Shown here: positions 1-10,937 of the stretch, piece after piece | Numbering within the stretch: position 1 is the stretch's first letter | Layout: the number at the start of each line of letters is the position of its first letter | Source of the DNA: Syngnathus acus | Taxonomy: Eukaryota; Chordata; Actinopteri; Syngnathiformes; Syngnathidae | NCBI RefSeq assembly: GCF_901709675.1 | Contig: NC_051091.1 | Coordinates: forward strand, 1,111,967 to 1,175,966 | Length of the DNA: 64,000 nt | Direction: 5' to 3' | Program-made: the position numbers and the translations under genes | Notes under the pieces: generated by a model | What the model saw: only the letters and a program-made list of their open reading frames with translations | Told to the model about the DNA's origin: nothing | The model's database searches: none

Positions 1-382
1 GAGTTGTTAGGATATCAAGTCATCTCGACGTCGACTTGATATGTAGAAAAGGTGGGGGGGGTGGGCGGCGCTGTGATAAAAAACACTTTTGCCAAAACAT
101 TTAAATGGTATCTGTTGCACCGTTGATTACAAATGTCAGTATTATCTCAATAAATCTAACCTAATGGACCATGACGTTTGTTTGGATTTGGTATCCACAT
201 TTCAAGCAGTTTTCAAAAGTCGGATTTCATTAAAGTCGAAATAGGTCAGCGGCACAAAAAAAGGCCGCGTCTCTTTGTTGACTTGCAAGAAATCCAACTG
301 GCATCTGGTCATAATTATCTCTCCTGTGAAACAACTGGTATCCCATTTGATTAGTTTCCACCCACCACTTCATCTCATGAGC
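1..382. other. Unique sequence, nothing recognised
   Basis: AT-rich sequence with a short G run near position 55. No open frame, repeat or splice-framed segment stands out here. Confidence 0.4.
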
Positions 383-432
383 TGTTTGTTTGTTTGTTTG
401 TTTGTTTGTTTGTTTGTTTGTTTGTTTGTTTT
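383..432. repeat. (TTTG)n microsatellite
   Basis: About twelve uninterrupted TGTT/TTTG units. The array ends in a TTTTCAG, which resembles a splice acceptor but is followed by no sustained open frame. Confidence 0.95.
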
Positions 433-584
433 CAGCAGTAGTTGAAATAACAGTGTCTACAAAGAGCTTTTTCTTCTTTGTTGTTTTGGATCCAAATGAT
501 TTTCCCCCGGGTGGTGCTGCATCTCACAATCACCAAAAGTTGTCAGTCCAAAGACAATAAAAGTGTCAGCTTGGAGAAGTACAA

Positions 585-1262
585 GTAGAGGGTCAGATGA
601 TGGATGAATAACTGGATGGATCGATGAGAGTGATTGGTGGACAAGAAGGATGGATGGTGTGTAGGAGTGAATGGGTACAATGGATGGATGGACATCATGT
701 AGGAATGAATTGGGTTTTTTTTTTTTTTTGATAAGGTGAATCAACCGGCAGATTGATTGGTGGAAATATGGAAAGGTGGCTGACTAATGGAAAACCTGTG
801 CAGATGAATCTATGAAGACAAGAGAGATGGACATTCAAATGGATGGATTAGTATAAAGTGGGTGGAAAGATGGTGACCATGATTGATGGGCGTATACATT
901 TGGATGAATGTTGGCAGGGCTGACTGGATTGAAGAATTGGATGAATAGCTTTGAGGAAAAGATGAGTGGATAACTCAATAGTTATGGATGTTATACTTGT
1001 TTTTATTGATTTAGTGAATTGGCAGGGTGGATGAATAAATATGGAATAAAGGAGTGAATGGCTGAGGCTTTGAAAACAAAGACTGGATGGACTGATTGGA
1101 TACAGAAGATGGAAAAATAATGGATGGAGTTGCTCAATTGATTTGGGAAAAAATGTGGAGATGGATGATGACAAATTGGAGGAAAGAGTTGGGTGGATTC
1201 TGGAATGGGCGGGGCTTGGATGACGGACGGACGGACGGACGGATTCTTTTGATGAGTGGATG
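585..1262. repeat. Decayed ATGG/ATGA-type tetranucleotide satellite
   Basis: For nearly 700 bases the sequence is dominated by GGATGG, GGATGA, TGGATGAAT and close variants, with interruptions. It looks like an old (TGGA)n array broken up by substitutions and indels. This composition also creates the spurious minus-strand reading frames rich in His, Pro, Ser and Ile (457-744, 848-1174, 1003-1335). The array includes a T15 tract at 715-729. RTE and SINE tails in this window also end in ATGG units, so the array could have grown from such a tail. Confidence 0.75.
1222..1242. repeat. (GACG)5 microsatellite
   Basis: Five perfect GACG units inside the decayed tetranucleotide satellite. It appears to be a younger local expansion of a variant unit. 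Confidence 0.9.
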
Positions 1263-1619
1263 GTAGCTGATAAAAGCAGACTATTTTATCCCCATTTTCT
1301 AGCATCTTTTCCATATGACAGATAAAAGAATCCAATTAAAACACGAAGCCACCCTTATCAGAACTTGAGTCATTGCCGAGGGCGGCACTTCCAACACGAT
1401 TGCAAGTCAAGTTGCCATGGTGACCTCCTCATCCAGCCACCTATTCAGCGTATAGCTTACATCAAAGCGGAGCTGCGTCCGAATCCCCTAAAAGCCACAG
1501 CACCATGTTGCGGCCAAATATCAACATTTCAACCACAATTTTGCGCTGATAAGTCTCGACTCCATCAAAGAACCACTTTCACTTTCTGGCTGTAATTGAA
1601 ACATGAACATTCAGGGCAG

Positions 1620-2180
1620 AAAGATCCTTCTTTCAAACATAATTAATTAGGCAAAAAAAGAGCGTTTCAACGCTCGCACCCACAAATCCAGCCCACCGGA
1701 TGGCGTGGAAAGGGGGGTGTTTAGTGATCCAACTTGTTTGGTTAGAAATCATTAAATTACAGTAATGACTAATTTCTCATTCCTGCATGCGAGCCACCCG
1801 AGACCGCTGCGGATTTAATAAAGAGCCGGCGATGAATTACAAACAGGCGGCGGCAAAGGCTTCATGATTATACAGAGTCATTCAAAAGTGCATTAATAAA
1901 ACAATACAGAAACATCGCTAAATCATTTGAGATAAAGCTTCTTTGCATAATTCATTAAGATTAATCAGAGCGGGGGAAAGAGTGAGAAAATAGCAATCCG
2001 TCCCATGGAAGTATCCTTTTCTCTCTGCAAACATTGACGCAAATCTACCCTTGGATCTGACAATTAACCTCTGTGCACTTTACAGGCCCTTCGGCGGAGA
2101 AAATACAATCCTCCAGTCATTTACCTTTATGCGCAATTATTTTCCATTGATGATGAAAGAGCTGTTCGTGGCAAAGCTCC
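1620..2180. promoter_or_regulatory. Enhancer-like non-coding island (candidate)
   Basis: A block of complex, non-repetitive sequence with many homeodomain-type cores: AATTAATTAGG near 1641, repeated ATTAA and TAAT cores between 1750 and 1970, and TTAATCAGAG near 1960. Well-preserved AT-rich motifs between GC-rich words are typical of vertebrate conserved non-coding elements. Conservation cannot be seen from one sequence, so this is only a candidate. No coding frame fits. Confidence 0.25.
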
Positions 2181-2270
2181 TCTGGGTTTTGTTGCTTTGT
2201 CATAAAAGACCTTGAGTGGAAATGTATCCAGCGTGTTTTGACACCGCGGTTGAGAGAATTGGCTGATTGC

Positions 2271-2300
2271 CATGCCATGCCATGCCATGCCATGCCATGC
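2271..2300. repeat. (CATGC)6 pentanucleotide repeat
   Basis: Six perfect tandem CATGC units. Confidence 0.95.
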
Positions 2301-2717
2301 TGTTGACTCTGGCAGTTTGCTTCTCTCTAGTCAAATGAGCTATGTACTTGAGTAGGGACTTTACGCAGACCAGCTAAGTCTCAAATTGGTTTGGAATGCT
2401 GGAAATTCGACCGCCTTTTACGGATTTCCCACATCATATCACCGAGTTAAGCAAGGAAGAATTTTATAGCTATCTATTATGAAAAGGATTCGGAGAGAAA
2501 AACATTCTGAATTTTGCCACATTACGGTCGCTGCCTTTGACTCGGCAGCTGTTCTTCGTAAAGATCTACCATTTTCAATCTGCCATTACCGTTTCAAGGC
2601 CCAATGCTAAGAAGAGCTGCAATGCTAGTCGTTCTGACTTTAATCATAGTTTGCAGTATCTGTTTTTATCCATCTTTCTGCTTTTCTTCATGCTTAGGGG
2701 TGCAACTTCAGCAAATA
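2301..2717. other. Unique sequence before the hAT element
   Basis: No feature recognised. Two small overlapping open frames (2537-2728 and 2604-2801) run into the transposon and have no recognisable content. Confidence 0.4.
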
Positions 2718-2738
2718 GTAGCTACTAGGGATGGGCGG

Positions 2739-2815
2739 ATCGATACCAAAATATCGATATATCGATCCAAGCTGCTCATTTTTGAGTATCGATCTCCCTA
2801 GCTAAAATATCGATA
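2739..2815. promoter_or_regulatory. Left subterminal ATCGAT cluster
   Basis: Five ATCGAT words lie within 77 bp (2739, 2753, 2761, 2788, 2809). Two are part of the 8 bp palindrome TATCGATA (2752-2759 and 2808-2815). They are probably binding sites for the cognate transposase, by analogy with subterminal repeats of other hAT elements. Confidence 0.7.
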
Positions 2816-3009
2816 CTTACAATTATTTAATTATATTTTTCCTCATTTTTTTCTGCTCCAATTTGACGACTTGCACTCATGCTAGCACTACTTTTCCTTC
2901 CGCCTGCTGCACCGGCGTGTCCTGCTCTGCTCTGCTCCCGCCCCCTTTTCTCACAAGCCAAGCCCTCCTCCTCCGCCCTCCGTTCCAATCCAAACAAACA
3001 CAAACAAGC

Positions 3010-3165
3010 ATGGCCACGGCGGCGGCCCAGTCCGAACGCAAGAGAAGTCTGGTTTGGGGATATTATATTTTACTTAATAACAACGAGGCAAAATGTGAAA
3101 TATGTCACAAAACAATTAAATATTGTGGCAACACCACAAACTTGGTTAATAATTCATGTACATGA
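3010..3165 (+). pseudogene. Truncated BED-type zinc finger of a hAT transposase (51 codons)
   Basis: The frame begins at the ATG at 3010 (MATAAAQSERKRS) and stops at 3163-3165. Residues 13-32 read as the first half of a BED finger: the aromatic block SLVWGYY at residues 13-19, then CEIC (Cys29 and Cys32), followed by the GNTTNL signature at residues 40-45. In the family this is followed by a helix carrying two zinc-binding histidines. Here the frame continues only VNNSCT and stops, so the His pair is missing. The likely cause is an internal deletion joining the 5' coding exon to the 3' end of the element. An upstream in-frame ATG at 2863 would give 100 codons, but its extension is low-complexity and probably 5' leader. 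As it stands the product should not fold as a complete finger. Confidence 0.85.
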
Positions 3166-3346
3166 CGTAATACTTTTTTCTACAAAATTCAATAGATGAC
3201 TCTCCAAGAGCAAGTATCATTTGCAGTGAAACACCTGCTGTAGTATACAAATGTGCAGGTCAATAGTCACATGTAAGGCACAAAATATTGATGCAGCATG
3301 CCACTGCATTTAAAAAAAAAATTTGGGCGGGAAATTACACTTCCGG

Positions 3347-3405
3347 TATCGATATCGGATCGTTATCGGGTATTTTGGGCAGGAAATACTTGGTATCGGA
3401 TCGAT
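3347..3405. promoter_or_regulatory. Right subterminal ATCGAT cluster
   Basis: ATCGAT at 3348, as part of TATCGATA at 3347-3354, and again at 3400. Partial variants (GGATCGTTATCGG, GGTATCGG) lie between. This mirrors the left-end cluster. Confidence 0.65.
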
Positions 3406-3442
3406 TCCAAAATCATTGGTATCGCCCATCCCTAGTAGCTAC

Positions 3443-5599
3443 TTGTGCTAGATCATTTGCACGAGACAGGACCACCCCCACAAAATACTGACATGTTGAA
3501 ATGACTTTGGGCTATTTTGACAGAAGCCACATTGAATCACTTGGGAAACTGTTTCACAATCTAAAAATCAATGCATATGATGTTACCTTTAAAGACACAG
3601 GTTTGTGCGGTGGGAATTTGTGTTTTGAATAATAGCCGGTGTTTTCTCTTCCCCCCAATCTGTATTTGACAAAAATCTCTTCAAGGGTTTATGCAGTGCT
3701 TAGCTGTCTGTCACTACTCAACAAGTGCCAAAACTTGTTCCGTTGAATCACAAGCATGCAGTCAACTGGTGTTGTGTTGCTCCTGATAATGAAATTCTTT
3801 GCGGCGGTTTCTAATAGCGTGTGTAGGTCATTAGTTTATAGCTAGTGTCACTGCGGCTTTTACACGCGGACGCCTCTCAAGCTGTTGATTAAAATCCTCC
3901 CACTCCCCCTGCCCGAAATGAATTCCCCGCCTGACCAAATAGAGCGGATTGGGAAATAAAACGAGTCAAATATTTCATGTAGGTGTTATTAGATGCGGGT
4001 GACTTTTTTGACTTTGTGTCAATGTGGATGTTGTTGTTTAGTTCCAATCAGCTGTTTCCTTCACCTCTCATTGCCGTTGTGGATGTGACACTACATTGTT
4101 CTAGTGCAAAAGCATATCTTTGGATTTGAGAAGGGGATATTTTCTGGTATTTAAAAAAAAATACAACATTTCTTTGGAGCAGTGGAGTTCCACAAGTTAG
4201 TGGTCTTGAACCACACAGATTTCAATTCCAATTTAAAGCTCAATCAATTCCCTTGACGTGAAACTGCCACATTTATATTTTGCATCATTGTGAAAGAAAT
4301 ACTTGAAGTTTAATTTTCTCCTGTCAAATCATAAAAATAATAATAACACCAACACAATGACCATTTAAAATGCGAAACATGAAGGGGCTCACACTTTACC
4401 TAAGTGCTCTGATACAAGAGCAAGCTCTCACTTACACAAACACCATCTGCTACATTTATCTTGACGGAATGAATTAGTTTGGAAAAGCTGTCAGATACAC
4501 CAAACTAATTCGATTTTCTCGTGTCATAATGAAAGCTGACAGACTAATGAAAAACAGCTTAATCTCCAAAACACCCAAGATGAGCTGCAAAAGCCTGGCC
4601 AAAAAAACTCTTGCACTTTATGTGCTATATTCTCATTATTTATTTTTATATCTGTATATGTGTTATTTGTTCCCCCAAAAGAGGATGTTCTAATTCGTTT
4701 GGTGTCAGAGTCAGGATGTTATTTCTTGCAGCTTGAAGTGTTACGCTTCACCAAACAGTTTATTTCCGAGTGAGCTGTGTCGCTCTCTCAGTATCCCGAG
4801 GCCTAATGGGATTATCCCGCTCCAGGCAAAAAAACACGGATGCTGGGAAATTCTCCTATCAAAGTATTGCTGGTGTACCTGACGCCATGTTTTTCCACGC
4901 TGGGCTGGGCCCGGCCCGTGAGGCGATTAGCCCGTGAATGATGACGATGCAGGCATGGCAGCTGCTTCGGCCAAGTCACTGACACATCAACAGTCACCTT
5001 TTTTCTTCTGATGACATCTTAACAGCTCATACTGTACTTTCACGAGCATTCGCAACACGTCTTCTGCAAAGTGGGCGGCTGAAAAAAGGGGCGGGGGGGG
5101 TCTCGAGAATTGCAATTGACCAAAACTCGCTTGAGATGACAAATGTGTTTTTGTGTCGCCAAATGGAATGGAAGGATTGATGAATGACCTACGATTAAAA
5201 AAAAATCTAATTTATAACCAATCTCATAACCTCCATAAAACTATTTAATGAGCCCCCGATGTCAAAAGATCAAATGAAAGAATGCTTCACAACTCATCAC
5301 GGTAAATGACTTATGACTAAATGAATAATGTGGTGGTTGTGTTTTATGATGCAAAAATATCAAAGAACAGAACCACGTGCTGTATGACCCTGTGATTTCA
5401 AAGGATCGAATGGCGGCGCATTTCTCATCTTAGCAAGTTATGCAAATGATTGTAGAATGTTTCACTACTTTAAGGCCAACATGTGAGATAGCAAAGAAAA
5501 ATGAAAGGCGTTGAATTCACAAATGGGGCCTTTTTTCATGCCCAGCTAGTTCAAAGAGCAGTCTGTCAAGGTTTTCCAGATTATCTTGATCGTAGGATT
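3443..5599. other. Unique non-coding sequence
   Basis: Mostly AT-rich with no repeat family I recognise. Small open frames (for example 4812-4997 on the minus strand) lack splice context or domain content. Confidence 0.4.
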
Positions 5600-5672
5600 A
5601 TGTTGGAATGTAACCTGTAATAAATAACCTAGCTACATTAGTTTTATGCTCATGTTGGAATGTAACCTGTAA
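5600..5672. repeat. Spaced 21 bp direct repeat
   Basis: The word ATGTTGGAATGTAACCTGTA, with one more A, occurs exactly at 5600-5620 and 5652-5672, 52 bp apart. The intervening sequence does not match. It may be what is left of a short tandem duplication or an old insertion. Confidence 0.85.
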
Positions 5673-8098
5673 GCTTGTCCCATCCTACACAACGTCGTAA
5701 AACACCCCCTGCTATGCTTTGACTAGAGGTCAAGGGCTTCAACTCCATCCATCCAGTCCACTCTCACCCCCACCCTGTTTCTTATTAATAAAAATAAAAA
5801 GTCAGACCTCATTCGATCATCGCTGTACGCACAGCGACGAATGGCTCTCCATTTGCAAATGCTTAAAAAGGGCATACTGTCTCCCGTGTGGTTCTTGCAA
5901 GATAAATTAGAGTGAGCACCACTCTAACACAGTCGGGTAACTATGCGCAATGGTGGCGGTTTTTTGGGTTTGGTATTTACGGAAACCGGCATCATTAGAA
6001 ATGGACATTTGCGCCATCGGTGGGAGAGAAAACAGCCGAGTCAATACCCGGCCAATGGAAGTTTCCTCATTCTTTATACAAGGGGGGAGATCTTAGCCTA
6101 AAATTGGCTTACTCTATTGTATGTGTGATGGGCATTTTGAAGATTGGCCATGAAAATAGTGGTGCTCGCTGCTTATTGCAGGATTAACTGCAACGTGCTC
6201 TTTAAAATGAAACGTATCGATTAGGCCACACTGAAATACGCGTGGCAAACCTACAAGTTTCAACTTGCTGATTAATTATGCTGTCAGAGAAGCCAGCATT
6301 GTTGTTCCTGAAAAGAACACGTTTTAGTTGCATTCTTTCCCGCTTTATTGCTCATTAAGATCTTGTGTTCCGAGCAATAACGTTTGGGGCGGGGTGGCCC
6401 CGGCGTTATCCGGAAAAGGCCTCTGCCGCGCTCCCTATTAGTTTGGCTGATTCAGGGTTGTTAGCCATTTTAATTTCCCATTAGACCCACAAAAGCTGTC
6501 TGCTCTCAGGTAACTCATTAATCTGCGCTGATGTACGTACAGTGGCGAGAAGTGTGCCTTCCGTTGCCAACTTTGCTTAGGCATTTAACGCATGCGAGAA
6601 AAGAAGAGCAGATGGTTACATTCGGGAGCTATGATACGGACACATACTGCGCCGTGTTTGCATGTGAATACATCATTACATGCGCTCCAAATGTCTCAAA
6701 TTGCTTTGCTTTGGATGCATGGATGGCATGCTGCCACGTGTTTAGCGTGTCAACACAGCGGAGATACGTATTTACCAACCGTAAGTGTCTAAGTATGCGA
6801 TTGGCGTGCCCGCAGTCTCATATAGCCTACTGTTAGAATGAGGCCTCTTTAACCGTATTGTGTGATTGCTAATGTTTTCCACTTGCGTCTTGCTTTCTAG
6901 TAGTGGTGCTGCACGGCCAACATGTTTTCTGGGTTGGGTCATGTGATGTTTGCAAGCTGAGCCCTTAGGCAATGTGATGTCATTGCATCAGCAAGTGGCA
7001 AAAAGGGCCCACCCCATGAGATGAATAAAAAATGGGGGATTTTGCTGCTACATTCATCTTTCACAAATGCAATATTGATCAGATGTTTACATTAGTAGGG
7101 CCACACAAACCCATTATCAAAAACAAATCAAGTAATGGGCCCCATAATTTCTCCAATTAATTTTTTGTCCAATTTGAGAAATAACACACGTGCATATTCC
7201 AGCAAGTATGACATTGTTGCTTTGATTACACTTAATATTCTGACTAGTGAGGAGTGGGGGCAAACCCAAAGGGCGCACATTTATATCGTTAGACAGCCCC
7301 CAACGACCTCAGATAGCCTCTAAACGAGGTTCACGGCAATCCCCAATTTACGTTTAGAGGCACAAGCAGAACCTATTGACTGCAAATGGACTTGCAAAGT
7401 AAATATTTACATTTCCTCTTTATGATTCACTGTATTACTGAGACGACGTGGCAACTCTTCCCTAAACAGAATTTCATCCCATGACACTTTCTCATTCTGG
7501 ACTCATTATCAGGATTTATCTCCTCTGGCGCACAAGGTTTATTGAGGGAAAAAAAGTCAGCTCTCTTTGCTATTGTTCATCATTTTCAAGAGTTATGTGA
7601 AACCTTTAGATTTGTAAGATGACCCCCAAGAACCAACCAAGCAACCCCAAAGTCCAAATATCAGGATAATTGATTTGGGTTTTGTCGGTGACAGGCCTAT
7701 TGCCTGGTTTTGAATAATGATAGCGCTGACAAGTCAAATCTGTCAACAACATGGGCTTTATGGTGCATAACAATGTCAAATTATTCCGCTGGTGATGTCT
7801 GTTTCTTAGCAGGAGTTTTTCACTCCATCTCACACGCACACACACACACACACACATTGGCAGCCGCGTGTCTATTTGATATAATTGCTACTCAAACGGC
7901 CTCTAAACATACTTGGCAGCACGCTGTCAGACGTTGCAAAACTGTACCTATTCCAAATGTGTGACAAATATACTCTTCTACTCAAAGCATGTCCTCTCTC
8001 TCAGTTTTCATTGTTAATAGTGGCAAAGGAAATCGGACATGAAATCTCATGACATGAAAAAACCTGCTTCTTAGGTATAATGAAGACCATTGATCTGA
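5673..8098. other. Unique non-coding sequence with a CA tract
   Basis: No gene is recognised. The part around 6300-6530 mixes GC-rich words with TTAATTTCC and CATTAATC motifs and could be a regulatory island. A (CA)n tract lies at 7831-7856. The open frame 6531-6836 has no recognisable content. Confidence 0.4.
7831..7856. repeat. (CA)n microsatellite
   Basis: About 13 CA units with one CG interruption at the left side. Confidence 0.95.
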
Positions 8099-8200
8099 AT
8101 GTGAGTGTGAATGGTTATTTGTCTTGATGTGCTCTGGCTGGTGACCAGTCAAGGACGCAGCTGGCTTCTCTTGCCGAAGATCTGCCGGGATGGGCTCCAT
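8099..8200 (+). repeat. Degraded SINE tail (RTE-type 3' part)
   Basis: GTGAGTGTGAATGGTTATTT, then a GGCTGGTGACCAGTC-like stretch and GGGATGGGCTCCA, follow in the same order as the tail of the young SINE at 47427-47791. The tRNA-like head is missing and the copy is strongly diverged. Confidence 0.75.
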
Positions 8201-9399
8201 CCGGATTGATGGAGCTGCCGCTTATTTACACCTCGAAGCAATTCCCTTGTCAATCAACCTCACCGATATTTTTGGACTGTGCACACCCAAAGTTAAAACA
8301 GAGCAGCGATTGCACACTGTGGAGTGTCTACTCATCAAAGTTCAAGAAGTTTCCCCCGGGAAGCTGCCAGTGAACTTTGAAACGAAGCAGCAGATGGAGA
8401 CGATCGTGTCGGGGCGGTGCCTCCTACCAGCGCGGCGGCGCTCAAAATGAACTGCTGTCTTGGACTCGCACACATCTGTATTTGGCCACGACGTTGACAA
8501 ATGGGACAATCTGGGACGGCTGAAAAAGTACTCCTCGTCCTCTCGCCGTTGGGATAAGGCGATCCATCAGGCGCACCCGTTGACCCGGCCGCCTCCGCCT
8601 TGTCTCAAAGTGCTTAAATCCCAGTTCCGCCCACGCGTCTCTCCTGACTTGATTCCTGCCTCTTCCTCCCCGGTCAGAATGGCACGTCATGGACAAACGA
8701 GCCCTGCCATCCTTGCACCGAAAGATCTGCCTTACCTTCAGCCGTTGGCAAAATGTGTCACTTTAAATGACAGTTCAACTCGTTTAGATCATGTGGACTA
8801 GGCAGCTGGCGCTTCTTTAGCTGTGCAAATTGATCTCATATTACTTTGCTTGCTAATGATCAATATTTATAACTCCTGTCACATCCCAGCTGGCGACTCT
8901 CAGTCTGTGACTACCAGAAGGTGTAGCTGGCATATGTTCCATTTAAAGACACAGCTTTTCTTTTTTCCAGCACTTTTAATAGTTTTGATCTGACAACACT
9001 TTAAGTGCATTTCCCGTGTCTTGTATTCTTGCTTCTTTAGTCACCACATACAGTAGACTGTTCTTGCGCCATAAATAATGGAGTTGAGGATTGCCCCAGC
9101 AGGGACCAATGGTCAGTGTTTTATCATTTATTCATTTATTGGGCACAACAATAGAGCATCACATACCTCCAGTGCTTCTATTGTTGTTTTCAATACATTC
9201 ATCATATTTATTATATGTATGTGATGGTAATGATAGCAGTAGTCACTTTTGGATATCATTATATACTATTAGGATGATTCCAACCTCATCATTCTGTTCA
9301 ACCTGCTATTGTTGAAATGTTTCAATGGAATTGGGTATTCAAAGTGTAATCCAGAATGAACCTGATCCTAGTTGACAGGTGACGCTTGAAGAATAGCTA
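8201..9399. other. Unique sequence, GC-rich at 8380-8700
   Basis: Open frames on both strands in the GC-rich part (8460-8801 plus, 8442-8696 minus) overlap each other. They show no domain and no good splice pairs, so I do not call them genes. Confidence 0.35.
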
Positions 9400-9870
9400 A
9401 CATGGTAGTGCTGGGGACTTTAGATGAACCTGTTGTTTTGAGTTTTCAATTCCAAAATGAGATCAGGAAGGAAGGAAGGAAGGAACCTTGAGACAGGAGA
9501 CCTTGAGGACTTCACAGTACAAGTCTGCTGGCTTGAAAAACAGACACTGACTCTGAAGAGCCAAGGCCTCTATTTGAACCGGCTCTTGTTTTAAGTATTT
9601 AATTAGAATGAACATGGAGTCCGAAGCAGAAGGAACAACCCTTGGGACAGGACTTCCCAACCCAGTGGACACCAAATAGCTAGGATTTATAATTAAAAAT
9701 ATTGTTTTCAAATAATAATGATAATGTTAGAAGAACAAATCTGAAGAAAGGACTCTTGGAATAGGCAAACCTTGAACAGGACTATCCAAGCCATTTCGAC
9801 TGGATTGATTAAAAACACTTTCAATAACACCAAAAAGCCAAGTCAGATTTTTCAATGTTGCTGGAGACGC
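9400..9870. repeat. Diverged tandem array, unit about 130-150 bp
   Basis: Three passages share an order of words. AAGGAACCTTGAGACAGGA at about 9479, AAGGAACAACCCTTGGGACA at about 9630, and AGGCAAACCTTGAACAGGA at about 9763 are each preceded by a TCTGAAGA/GTCCGAAG-like word and followed by an AT-rich stretch. The spacing suggests an old local triplication. A (GGAA)n tract sits at 9466-9484 inside the first unit. Confidence 0.5.
9466..9484. repeat. (GGAA)n microsatellite
   Basis: Nearly five perfect GGAA units. Confidence 0.9.
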
Positions 9871-10937
9871 TTTATGTTTTCAGTTTGAAGAAAATGGTGC
9901 CAGAATTGAGATCTGTTCTCAGTCCAGTTGGAAAGACGCTTGGTACCCACGCCAGTCGTTCTGGGTTCACGTTTCACGCCGATGCCAAAGTGCTTACTCA
10001 TGTGGGGAAGGAAACCTGTTATTGTTACAATGGATTTAAAAGTGGCTTCCTAGCCAATCAGGTGTGAATCATCCTCGTGATTCATCCACCTCCAGGTTTA
10101 TTTCCAATGTGGCGTCTGTCTCGGGAGTCCTTCTGACGGATATGCTATGGCTAGGCTCATAGTTGTCATCCCACCTCTGATACGGTTTGCCAAAATACCC
10201 TCAGAGGACGGGAATTCAAAGCCAGTATCAAACCAGTATTAATGACTTCATTTAGTAACATAACTTATTGTTTTAAAAAGCAGGAATGCATGGTAAAGTG
10301 TGTTTAATTGCTACAATTTAGCAGGGACAAAGGTGCATCATTTTGAATTGTTTTCTTTTACGAGTTATCAGTCTTCAGAGAACAAAAAGGCGACTTTGTT
10401 AATTCCACCGCTCGCTGCCTGTTTACATTTGGCTGCTCATTAATCAGCGGTGTCTTGCCGGGTATCTATTGTGAAACACACAAAACAAAAAAGAGCATCT
10501 GCACTTTTTTTGCCGTCCTGAGAAATGATCAGCGGTGTTTCACGGGAGGAACGTGCCCCCAAGCCAGAGATGGAAAGATGGATGTCTGCAGCATACTGAG
10601 CTCCTCTCAAGCCCGCGGGCCTCCTCCTCGCTCGCCTCTGCTGAGTGAATTTAGAAGAGTTGCTGGCTGCGCACGAGCCACAACCTGTGACCTTCAAAGT
10701 TTACAGTGAATACCAATCATGAGCGAGCACTTATATGTTCAATGTAGCGGATTATGGCGAAGAAGTTAGTGTGCCGCATTTGTTTAAGCGCAACACTTTA
10801 CATTCCCCATTGTTCAATGAAACAAATGTGTCTTTACAATATTGGGAATTAACCAAAAACTAAATGATTTCCTGCACACTATTGATCGGATGAGTTGATT
10901 CTTTTTTTTCTCCACCTCTACTGTTAGTCCTTCGAGT
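9871..10937. other. Unique non-coding sequence
   Basis: No repeat or gene recognised. The GC-richer block at 10440-10700 has overlapping open frames on both strands, as expected for composition alone. Confidence 0.35.

Larger units (their letters stand above)
2718..3442 (+). mobile_element. hAT-type non-autonomous transposon with intact ends and TSDs
   Basis: The element proper spans 2726-3434 (709 bp). It is flanked on both sides by the same 8 bp, GTAGCTAC (2718-2725 and 3435-3442), the target-site duplication length of the hAT superfamily. The duplicated target is itself a perfect palindrome. The ends are inverted: the left begins TAGGGATGGGCG and the right ends CGCCCATCCCTA, 12 bp perfect, after which GATACC follows on both sides with a small offset. 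Inside both ends are clustered ATCGAT words (2739, 2753, 2761, 2788, 2809 on the left; 3348, 3400 on the right), with none in between. Such subterminal repeats are where hAT transposases bind. The interior encodes the start of a BED zinc finger but no catalytic RNase H-like region, so the element would need a transposase supplied in trans. Intact TSDs and TIRs argue for recent insertion. Confidence 0.93.

Noticed and set aside
2863-3165. Host BED-finger gene
   Set aside because: The frame lies wholly inside a transposon with matching ends and target duplications and lacks the zinc-binding histidines.
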